Positions 1 through 5,176 of a stretch of DNA of 8,887 nt are shown here, one piece after another (position 1 is the stretch's first letter; every line of letters starts with the position of its first letter). The notes under the pieces were generated by a model. The model was given only the letters and a program-made list of their open reading frames with translations, searched no databases and was not told where the DNA came from. The translations under genes and the position numbers were made by a program. Source of the stretch: an uncultured Lachnospiraceae bacterium. GTDB lineage: Bacteria > Bacillota > Clostridia > Lachnospirales > Lachnospiraceae. The stretch covers positions 1 through 8,887 of the forward strand of contig CALZPS010000047.1 in assembly GCA_945827765.1 (NCBI GenBank). The letters are read 5' to 3'.

Positions 1-126
1 GAGTTCATGTAAATATTAATTACAATTGTATCAGAATTCACAAAAGATTGCCAGAGTGATTTTCATAACAGTACAGATGAATCGAGCTGTTGGTGGATCT
101 GCTGCCGATTTTTGGATAAAAAACAG

Positions 127-155
127 TAGAGAAAAAAACAATTATAAGTTATAAT
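127..155 (+). promoter_or_regulatory. Probable sigma-A promoter of the aldo/keto reductase gene
   Basis: A perfect -10 hexamer TATAAT lies at 150-155. A weak -35 (TAGAGA, 4 of 6 matches to TTGACA) lies at 127-132, giving a 17-nt spacer. Transcription would start near 162 and leave a leader of about 60 nt before the AAGGAGG at 209-215. The -10 sits inside a 15-bp palindrome (141-155), so occupancy of that site could block RNA polymerase. The rest of 1-216 is AT-rich with no gene that I can support. An in-frame TAA at 10-12 could be the stop of an upstream gene, but this cannot be told from 9 bases. Confidence 0.55.
141..155. repeat. 15-bp palindrome (7-1-7) over the -10 element
   Basis: ATTATAA (141-147), a single central G (148) and TTATAAT (149-155) form a perfect 7-1-7 inverted repeat that contains the -10. 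The geometry recalls Fur/PerR-family boxes, but the half-sites are in the opposite order to the PerR consensus TTATAATNATTATAA, so I do not call it a PerR box. An all-A/T arm set in an AT-rich leader can arise by chance. Confidence 0.35.
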
Positions 156-222
156 GGTAACCAGTAAGCGGGAATGTTGTCTTTGAAACTTTAGATTCCC
201 GAGCAATCAAGGAGGCTTGATG

Positions 223-1401
223 ATGCAGTACAGAGCGGACAAACATGGAAATCAAATATCCATTCTCGGATATGGTTGTATGCGTTTTACAAAAAAAGGA
301 AATAAAATCGACATTGACAAGGCCGAGAAGGAGTTGTTATATGCCATCGGTCAGGGGGTTAATTATCTGGATACCGCATACATTTACGGTGGCAGCGAGG
401 CAGCATTGGGCGAGATTTTGGAGCGAAACCAGATCCGCGACAAGGTGTACATTGCCACGAAACTGCCGCAGTATATGGTGAAGTCCGCGGCGGGGGCAGA
501 GAAGATTTTTCAGGAAGAATTGAAACGTCTGCGCACCGATCATGTAGACTATTATCTGATGCATATGTTAAGTGATGAGAAAAACTGGGAACGGCTCAAA
601 TCGATTGGAATCGACAAGTGGATTGAGGAAAAGAAAGCGAGCGGTCAGATCCGCAGCATCGGGTTTTCGTTCCATGGGACGACGGCTCATTTTCTGCCGT
701 TGATCGAGGCTTATGACTGGGATTTCTGTCAGATTCAGTACAATTATCTGGATGAACATACGCAGGCAGGACGAAAGGGGCTTGAGTATGCCGCAGAGAA
801 AGGAATACCGGTCATTATCATGGAGCCTTTGCGGGGCGGCAAGCTGGTCAATGACCTGCCGAAGAAAGCGCGGGAGGCAATCGCGGCGGACCCAATGAAA
901 CGTTCGGCGGCGGAGTTGGCGCTGCGCTGGTTGTGGGATCAGCCGCAGGTGACTTGCATTTTGTCAGGAATGAATTCGTTGGAGATGGTCAAAGAAAATA
1001 TCCGCATCGCCTCGGATGTGCAGGCGGGAGAACTGACGGCAGAGGATTTTGAGCTGATTGGCAAGGTACGCGCCTCTATTATGGACAGTGTGAAAATCGG
1101 CTGCACCGGCTGCGGATACTGCCAGCCCTGTCCGAAGAATATCGGCATACCGCAGGCATTCCAGAGCTATAATCTAATTGAAGTAGAAGGAAAATCTAAG
1201 GCGTGGATGGAATATTTTCAGAACACGGCGCTGCGCTCGAAGACAAGCAGTGTATCCCAGTGTATTGGTTGTGGAAAATGTGAAGAGCATTGTCCGCAGC
1301 ACCTGCCCATCCGCCAGTATCTAAAAGACGTGGAAAAGACGATGGAGACACCGGTGTACCGCATTGGCAAGAAATTGGTAAAACTTTTGAATTTATACTG
1401 A
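223..1401 (+). CDS. Aldo/keto reductase with C-terminal 2x[4Fe-4S] ferredoxin-like domain
   Basis: Probable NAD(P)H- or ferredoxin-linked oxidoreductase of 392 aa, cytosolic, substrate unknown. The N-terminal TIM-barrel carries the AKR catalytic tetrad: D50 and Y55 (LDTAYIYGGSE), K80 (ATKLP) and H114 (YYLMHM). After the barrel come two ferredoxin-type motifs, C-x2-C-x2-C-x3-CP at C294/297/300/304 and C347/350/353/357, enough to ligate two [4Fe-4S] clusters. This architecture is common in Clostridia and is usually annotated only as 'aldo/keto reductase, 4Fe-4S binding'. Three start codons are stacked in frame: TTG 217, ATG 220 and ATG 223. I chose 223 because it gives a 7-nt spacer from AAGGAGG (209-215); 220 would leave only 4 nt. 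The gene is monocistronic, with its own promoter and a downstream terminator. The Fe-S clusters suggest electron exchange with ferredoxin or flavin in addition to nicotinamide chemistry (inference). Confidence 0.9.
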   Translation: MQYRADKHGNQISILGYGCMRFTKKGNKIDIDKAEKELLYAIGQGVNYLDTAYIYGGSEAALGEILERNQIRDKVYIATKLPQYMVKSAAGAEKIFQEELKRLRTDHVDYYLMHMLSDEKNWERLKSIGIDKWIEEKKASGQIRSIGFSFHGTTAHFLPLIEAYDWDFCQIQYNYLDEHTQAGRKGLEYAAEKGIPVIIMEPLRGGKLVNDLPKKAREAIAADPMKRSAAELALRWLWDQPQVTCILSGMNSLEMVKENIRIASDVQAGELTAEDFELIGKVRASIMDSVKIGCTGCGYCQPCPKNIGIPQAFQSYNLIEVEGKSKAWMEYFQNTALRSKTSSVSQCIGCGKCEEHCPQHLPIRQYLKDVEKTMETPVYRIGKKLVKLLNLY

Positions 1402-1427
1402 AATCATAAATTAGGGTAGTGAAAGAT

Positions 1428-1468
1428 AAAAAACTCCCCGGTCTGGTGTCATCCGGCCGGGGGTATTT
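1428..1468. terminator. Bidirectional rho-independent terminator between convergent genes
   Basis: An 8-bp GC-rich stem pairs 1436-1443 with 1455-1462 (CCCCGGTC against GGCCGGGG, one G-U pair). It may extend by GG/CC pairing inside the loop. On the minus strand the hairpin is followed by six T (complement of A 1428-1433), a strong terminator for the flavodiiron gene that stops at 1532. On the plus strand the following TATTTCT is a weaker tract that could still serve the aldo/keto reductase gene. Confidence 0.8.
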
Positions 1469-1531
1469 CTAGTCCTTATTCTAATGTATCAAATCCCGAA
1501 AAGTGTAACAAGCCTCCGTGGGGGATAAAAA

Positions 1532-2698
1532 TTATGCCTGATAATCTTTGCACAGCTCTTTTGCCAGTGCATCAATCTGCGCCAGACTCTCGTCATTCAA
1601 TGCAGATTTAATGGTTACGACCGGTTCTGCGAAGGAGATATTTTTACATCCTTCCAGTTTCTTTGTCATCACTTTGGCAGCGGTGACGGCCCAGCTTCCG
1701 TTTTCAATCAAACCAATGGTGCGGTTCTGGAAATTATGTTCGGCCAGGGTGGCGATAAATTCTCTCATAAACGGGAAAATATCTGCATTGTAAGTAGTGG
1801 TGGCGAGGACAAGTTTGCCGTAACGGAAGGCATCCTCCACGGCCTCAGCCATGTCACAACGTGCAAGGTCATTGACTGCGACCTTCGGACAACCGTTTTC
1901 TTTCAATTTATCAGCCAGTATTTCCACAGCTTTCTGCGTATTTCCATAAATGGAAGTGTATGCAATCATGATGCCTTCGGTCTCCACACCATAGGAGGAC
2001 CATGTATGATATAAATCCAGATAATAGCCAAGATTTTCGCACAACACAGGACCATGCAGCGGGCAGATGGTCTGAATATCCAGAGCAGCAGCTTTTTTCA
2101 ACAGGCTCTGAACCTGTGCCCCATATTTTCCAACGATACCGAAGTAATAACGGCGGGCTTCACAAGCCCAGTCTTCCTCCACGTCCAGAGCGCCGAATTT
2201 ACCAAAAGCGTCCGCAGAGAAAAGTACCTTTTCATAACTGTCGTAAGTAACGATGACTTCCGGCCAGTGCACCATCGGTGCTGTCACAAAACTCAGTTCA
2301 TGCTTGCCAAGAGACAGCATGTCTCCTTCTTTGGCAACCAACTGATTGTCGGGAAAATCTGTTCCGAAGAACTGTTTCATCATGGTAAATGCTTTGGCAC
2401 TCGCAACGATGCGGGTTTGTGGCCAGGTTTCCATAAAACGTTTGATGTTGGCAGAATGATCCGGTTCCATATGCTGAATAATCAGATAATCCGGGAGTCT
2501 GTTTCCCAGAGTTTCCGACACATTTGCAAGCCATTCATCACCAAAATGTGCATCCACAGTATCAAAAATGGCAATTTTATCATCCAGAATCATGTAAGAG
2601 TTATAAGCCATGCCGTTCTCCACTGTGTATTGCCCTTCAAAGAGGTCGATACCGTGGTCATTCACACCTACGTATTTGATGTCATTTGAAATTTTCAT
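1532..2698 (-). CDS. fprA: FprA-type flavodiiron protein (A-type flavoprotein)
   Basis: A cytosolic 388-aa enzyme that reduces O2 to water and/or NO to N2O at a non-haem di-iron site, fed by FMN; in anaerobes it is an oxygen/NO detoxifier. The N-terminal metallo-beta-lactamase-like domain (about 1-240) has the full ligand set: H76, E78, D80 and H81 in HMEPDHSAN, H144 (VHWPE), D163 (SADAFG) and H215 (CPLHGP). The C-terminal flavodoxin domain starts near 244, with the FMN phosphate loop TSIYGNT at 248-254. There is no rubredoxin or flavin-reductase extension, so it needs an external electron donor. The start at 2698 (MKISNDIK) has an AAAGGA ribosome site about 9 nt upstream. The longer in-frame ATG at 2758 is rejected because it lies upstream of the extended -10 at 2749-2757. 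The sequence does not tell O2 from NO preference. Confidence 0.95.
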   Translation of the reverse strand: MKISNDIKYVGVNDHGIDLFEGQYTVENGMAYNSYMILDDKIAIFDTVDAHFGDEWLANVSETLGNRLPDYLIIQHMEPDHSANIKRFMETWPQTRIVASAKAFTMMKQFFGTDFPDNQLVAKEGDMLSLGKHELSFVTAPMVHWPEVIVTYDSYEKVLFSADAFGKFGALDVEEDWACEARRYYFGIVGKYGAQVQSLLKKAAALDIQTICPLHGPVLCENLGYYLDLYHTWSSYGVETEGIMIAYTSIYGNTQKAVEILADKLKENGCPKVAVNDLARCDMAEAVEDAFRYGKLVLATTTYNADIFPFMREFIATLAEHNFQNRTIGLIENGSWAVTAAKVMTKKLEGCKNISFAEPVVTIKSALNDESLAQIDALAKELCKDYQA

Positions 2699-2748
2699 AC
2701 TGAGGTTTCCTTTCTTTGTTAAATATAAAACATAAATTTGCATTTGAA

Positions 2749-2757
2749 AGTATAACA
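2749..2757 (-). promoter_or_regulatory. Extended -10 promoter of fprA
   Basis: Read on the minus strand, TGTTATACT is an extended -10 (TG, one base, TATACT with 5 of 6 matches). Transcription would start near 2742, giving a leader of about 44 nt to the ATG at 2698. The -35 position (about 2772-2777) has only weak similarity to TTGACA, which fits an extended -10 promoter or one needing an activator. The -35 region overlaps an inverted repeat (2764-2801). Confidence 0.6.
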
Positions 2758-2763
2758 CATTCT

Positions 2764-2801
2764 CGGGAAAATAGAAATGGTGTTTTTATAAAATTTTCCC
2801 G
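2764..2801. repeat. 9-bp inverted repeat upstream of fprA, candidate operator
   Basis: CGGGAAAAT (2764-2772) and ATTTTCCCG (2793-2801) are perfect inverted copies separated by 20 nt. The centre-to-centre distance is 29 nt, close to three helical turns. The fprA-proximal arm sits next to the -35 region of the fprA promoter. The spacer has no complementary sequence and no T-tract follows either arm, so a terminator is unlikely. The binding protein is unknown. Confidence 0.4.
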
Positions 2802-2869
2802 CACACCTTTATTACCGGTGCTTCTTTTGGTATGTCGATATGTTTTCAGTAGTAAATTTTCTTTTCGCG

Positions 2870-2878
2870 TGCTACAAT
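2870..2878 (+). promoter_or_regulatory. Extended -10 promoter of the first HTH gene
   Basis: TGCTACAAT is an extended -10 (TG, one base, TACAAT with 5 of 6 matches). The -35 position with a 17-nt spacer (2850-2855, TAGTAA) is poor at 3 of 6. Transcription would begin near 2885, about 47 nt before the ATG at 2932. It diverges from the fprA promoter, whose -10 is about 115 bp away, so one regulator could act on both. Confidence 0.5.
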
Positions 2879-2931
2879 GATTTCGATAGGAAAACGATTT
2901 CTGTCATGTAATCGGAAGGAGTGAATGTAAT

Positions 2932-3234
2932 ATGTATCCACTAATCAATAAGCAAAAAACGGGACAGTGGCTAAAATGTCTGCTCTTGCTGCACAATCTG
3001 CAGCCAAAGGATATCCAGACGTATCTGTCGCTTGGATGCATCCAGACCGTGTATCGGTGGCTGAACGGAATAAATGTGCCGAGCGTGGATCATCTGTATG
3101 CGATGAGCAGTTTGATGAGGATTCCGATGGACCGGATGGTGGTCGGAGACAAAGAAGAGGAAGACTGGCACAGAGAAAGAGTGCTTTGTTTACGGCTTGC
3201 GGGGTATCTTTCGTACAAAAGTGCGATAGCATAA
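2932..3234 (+). CDS. Small helix-turn-helix protein, XRE-like (copy 1)
   Basis: A 100-aa cytosolic protein, probably DNA-binding. About residues 10-71 align with the next gene at roughly 31% identity by eye, centred on the shared pattern LGxxQTVYxWxxGxxxPS. This resembles the recognition helix and following turn of lambda-Cro/XRE domains. The first part of the domain is less conserved (TGQWL against TGQHL), and the C-terminal tail after the HTH is charged (DKEEEDWHRER) and unlike copy 2. There is no effector, sensor or membrane segment. The start is supported by AAGGAG (2916-2921) with a 10-nt spacer. No terminator is visible before the next gene, so read-through is possible. The likely role is a local regulator, possibly of its own cluster or of the divergent fprA; this is inference and no target is proven. 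Confidence 0.75.
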   Translation: MYPLINKQKTGQWLKCLLLLHNLQPKDIQTYLSLGCIQTVYRWLNGINVPSVDHLYAMSSLMRIPMDRMVVGDKEEEDWHRERVLCLRLAGYLSYKSAIA

Positions 3235-3277
3235 TACAAAAATGAGACTGCATAATAATAGGAAGAAACTCAAAAAC

Positions 3278-3298
3278 CATTGAATTTTGAATTCAATG
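3278..3298. promoter_or_regulatory. 9-3-9 palindromic operator candidate over the -35 of copy 2
   Basis: CATTGAATT (3278-3286), the spacer TTG, and AATTCAATG (3290-3298) form a perfect inverted repeat spanning two helical turns, the footprint expected of a homodimeric HTH repressor. Its right arm overlaps the -35 hexamer at 3296-3301, so binding would exclude RNA polymerase. There is no following T-tract, so it is not a terminator. Autoregulation by one of the two adjacent HTH proteins is the simplest reading (inference). Confidence 0.6.
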
Positions 3299-3324
3299 AC
3301 AGATGGGCAGAAAGCGATTACAAT
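3296..3324 (+). promoter_or_regulatory. Sigma-A promoter of the HTH copy 2 / PPTase operon
   Basis: A -35 ATGACA (3296-3301, 5 of 6) and a -10 TACAAT (3319-3324, 5 of 6) are separated by 17 nt, one of the best promoter matches in the window. Transcription would start near 3331, about 40 nt before the ATG at 3370. It overlaps the 9-3-9 palindrome at 3278-3298. Confidence 0.7.
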
Positions 3325-3369
3325 AGAAGATGACAACAGAAATATGCATAACTTAAAGGAGGTCATCTT

Positions 3370-3660
3370 ATGAATCAATTTCAGTTTCCGGTAATTGACA
3401 ACAGTCTGACAGGACAACATCTGCGGGAAGTATGCAGGAAGAAGAATATTTCGGCGAGTCAGGTACATGAGTTGCTTTGTCTCGGCTCCACCCAGACGGT
3501 ATATGACTGGTTTAAGGGTCGGACTCTTCCCTCGTTGGAAAATATGGTGGCACTTTCTGTGCTGCTTGGATATACGGTGGAGGATTTGATCATTCTTGCA
3601 TCGCCGGGGGAAAAGAAAAAGCATCCGGGTGCGCCGAAGAAGGAGAGAGGCGGTATTTAG
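3370..3660 (+). CDS. Small helix-turn-helix protein, XRE-like (copy 2)
   Basis: A 96-aa cytosolic protein, probably DNA-binding. The HTH spans about residues 14-75, with LCLGSTQTVYDWFKGRTLPS matching the same segment of the upstream gene (LG, QTVY, W, G and PS conserved). The tail from about residue 79 is short and very basic (GEKKKHPGAPKKERGG), which could aid non-specific DNA contact. The start is supported by AAAGGAGG (3355-3362) with an ideal 7-nt spacer. The stop is 2 nt from the PPTase start, and the PPTase ribosome site lies inside this reading frame, so the two are translationally coupled. It is probably an autoregulator of the HTH-PPTase operon through the palindrome at 3278-3298 (inference). 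Exact family membership within the HTH superfamily is unsure. Confidence 0.8.
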   Translation: MNQFQFPVIDNSLTGQHLREVCRKKNISASQVHELLCLGSTQTVYDWFKGRTLPSLENMVALSVLLGYTVEDLIILASPGEKKKHPGAPKKERGGI

Positions 3661-3662
3661 AA

Positions 3663-4325
3663 ATGCATATAGAAGAGTATGAGCAGAGGGGGGTGAAGAT
3701 TTACCGGCTCTGTGTGGATGAACTTTCGGGAACGGAGTGTTTTTGGGAATATTATGAGCAAATGTCTGAAAGGCGGCGGTCGAAAGTAGACCGCCAGCAG
3801 ACAGATGGCGGGAAGAAACTGACGCTCGGTGCGGGTATATTGATGGATGCAGGCCTTATGAAATACGGACTCAGGGAACGATCGGTGCGTATTCAGGAAT
3901 GGGGAAACGGAAAACCATATGCGGCGGATTATCCGCAGATACATTTTAATCTGTCGCATTCAAAGAATATGGTCATAGCTGTATTTGCTGATACGGAGGT
4001 CGGTTGTGATATCGAGTATATCGGTTCGTTGAGATTACAGATCGCAAAACGATATTTTTGTCCTGCGGAATACGAGTATATTATCAGCCGACCGAAAGAA
4101 AAACAAAGGGAAACCTTTTACCGGTTGTGGACTTTAAAAGAAAGCTTTATGAAAGCGACAGGGATGGGGATGAAACTGCCTCTGAATCAGTTTGAGTTCC
4201 TGCTGGGAGAGGAAGAAGTGAGGGTTCGGCAGTCCGTGGACGACGCGAAGTATCATTTCATGGAGTTTGCGCCTGATGGGTACCGTATGGCAGTGTGCAC
4301 GAGAAAACAGGCAATATTTGATTGA
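3663..4325 (+). CDS. 4'-phosphopantetheinyl transferase, Sfp type
   Basis: A 220-aa enzyme that transfers the phosphopantetheine arm of coenzyme A to a serine of an acyl- or peptidyl-carrier protein. Family motifs are clear: GNGKPYA before the active site, FNLSHS (N96-S100), the metal-binding GCDIE (D116, E118) and WTLKESFMKATGMG (W156, K159, E160). The two-half pseudo-dimer length of about 220 aa is that of Sfp-type enzymes, not of the 120-aa AcpS. Translation starts 2 nt after the HTH copy 2 stop, with a purine-rich AGGAGAGAGG in the end of that gene. A strong terminator begins at the stop codon. No carrier protein, NRPS or PKS lies in the window, so the substrate is encoded elsewhere. It may serve a dedicated natural-product pathway or be the general carrier-protein activator of the cell. 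Confidence 0.93.
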   Translation: MHIEEYEQRGVKIYRLCVDELSGTECFWEYYEQMSERRRSKVDRQQTDGGKKLTLGAGILMDAGLMKYGLRERSVRIQEWGNGKPYAADYPQIHFNLSHSKNMVIAVFADTEVGCDIEYIGSLRLQIAKRYFCPAEYEYIISRPKEKQRETFYRLWTLKESFMKATGMGMKLPLNQFEFLLGEEEVRVRQSVDDAKYHFMEFAPDGYRMAVCTRKQAIFD

Positions 4326-4360
4326 AAATAACAGTCGATATATTGACTGTTATTTTTATT
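4325..4360 (+). terminator. Rho-independent terminator after the PPTase gene
   Basis: A perfect 12-bp stem, AAAATAACAGTC (4325-4336) with GACTGTTATTTT (4345-4356), has an 8-nt loop and runs into TTATTTC. It starts at the last base of the stop codon. The A-rich 5' arm means it could also terminate minus-strand transcripts. GC content is low, but stem length compensates. Confidence 0.8.
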
Positions 4361-4371
4361 TCGCTTATACT
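4343..4371 (+). promoter_or_regulatory. Sigma-A promoter of the nth operon, nested in the terminator
   Basis: A -35 TTGACT (4343-4348, 5 of 6) and a -10 TATACT (4366-4371, 5 of 6) are spaced by 17 nt. The -35 lies in the loop and 3' arm of the preceding terminator hairpin. Transcription would start near 4378. Confidence 0.65.
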
Positions 4372-4377
4372 AATAAT

Positions 4378-4531
4378 CCGTGAACATGAAACGAACATTG
4401 TTGCGTAAGAAGATGGAGGGGAGCAGTGATTACTTCTATTTTCTACAAAATGGGAAAGTGGAAAAATAAGGCAGTCAGATAGAAACGGAAAAATAAATTA
4501 CAAAAAGGTAGAAATCGGAAAGAGGTATGAT
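4378..4531 (+). other. Untranslated leader of nth, about 154 nt, with short ORFs
   Basis: This stretch is long for a 5' leader and A/G-rich. It holds ATG 4386 to TAA 4469 (27 codons, no clear ribosome site) and GTG 4426 to TAG 4482 (18 codons, preceded by GGAGGGGA at 4415-4422). Neither encodes a recognisable peptide. I see no known riboswitch core or strong hairpin. It may simply be spacer. Confidence 0.3.
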
Positions 4532-5173
4532 ATGACGAAGAAACAATTGGCGGCAGAGGTTATCAGGCGGCTGAAAGATGAATATCCTGATGCGGGATGC
4601 ACACTGGATTACGATGATGCGTGGAAATTACTGGTGAGCGTCCGTTTGGCGGCGCAGTGTACGGATGCGCGGGTCAATGTAGTGGTGGAAGGATTGTACG
4701 AAAAATACCCGGATGTGGCGGCGCTGGCAGCTGCGGATGTGGATGACATCGAGGCGATTGTCCGTCCGTGTGGTCTGGGAAAAAGTAAGGCACGGGATAT
4801 CAGCGCCTGTATGAAAATGCTGCAGGAAGAATACGGCGGCAAAGTGCCGGATGATTTTGATGCGCTTTTGAAACTTCCCGGAGTAGGACGTAAGAGCGCC
4901 AATCTGATTATGGGTGACGTCTTTGGCAAACCTGCCATTGTGACGGACACGCACTGTATCCGCTTGACGAACCGAATTGGACTGGTGGATGGCATCAAAG
5001 AGCCGAAAAAAGTAGAGATGGCACTCTGGAAAATCATTCCCCCGGAAGAGGGAAGTGATTTCTGCCATCGTCTGGTGTATCATGGGCGGGAAGTCTGCAC
5101 GGCGCGGACGACACCGTATTGTGACCGCTGCTGCCTGAAGGACATCTGTAAGAAGAAAGGGGTGGCAATCTGA
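4532..5173 (+). CDS. nth: Endonuclease III (DNA glycosylase/AP lyase)
   Basis: A 213-aa base-excision-repair enzyme that removes oxidised pyrimidines and cleaves abasic sites by beta-elimination. The helix-hairpin-helix LPGVGRKSAN (115-124) holds the catalytic lysine K121, and the catalytic aspartate is D139 in TDTHC. The C-terminal [4Fe-4S] site has C189, C197, C200 and C206, so the first spacing is x7 rather than the x6 of E. coli Nth; all four cysteines are present, plus an extra C201. The start has GGAAAGAGG (4517-4525) with a 6-nt spacer. It is the first gene of a tight operon: the aminopeptidase starts 3 nt after its stop. Length matches the family (E. coli 211 aa). Confidence 0.95.
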   Translation: MTKKQLAAEVIRRLKDEYPDAGCTLDYDDAWKLLVSVRLAAQCTDARVNVVVEGLYEKYPDVAALAAADVDDIEAIVRPCGLGKSKARDISACMKMLQEEYGGKVPDDFDALLKLPGVGRKSANLIMGDVFGKPAIVTDTHCIRLTNRIGLVDGIKEPKKVEMALWKIIPPEEGSDFCHRLVYHGREVCTARTTPYCDRCCLKDICKKKGVAI

Positions 5174-5176
5174 ATT

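Noticed and set aside
1..12. End of an upstream coding region (GAG TTC ATG TAA)
   Set aside because: Nine bases before a stop codon are not evidence of a gene; no terminator or homology supports it.
141..155. PerR box before the aldo/keto reductase gene
   Set aside because: The half-sites are ATTATAA then TTATAAT, the reverse order of the PerR consensus, so I keep it only as an unassigned palindrome.
2054..2689. 211-codon plus-strand open frame antisense to the flavodiiron gene
   Set aside because: It is a shadow of fprA, whose full set of di-iron and FMN motifs is on the other strand. The antisense product shows no recognisable domain and has no ribosome site.
2895..2914. CGATT...AATCG repeat between the first HTH promoter and its start codon
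   Set aside because: Only 5-bp arms separated by 10 nt; expected by chance in a region of this size.
2967..3245. 92-codon frame overlapping the first HTH gene
   Set aside because: The HTH frame has a good ribosome site, promoter and a paralogue next door. This alternative frame has none and no recognisable domain.
2932..3660. Toxin-antitoxin or phage repressor module made of the two HTH proteins
   Set aside because: Both proteins are HTH paralogues with no toxin-like partner, and no integrase, phage gene or attachment repeat is seen nearby.
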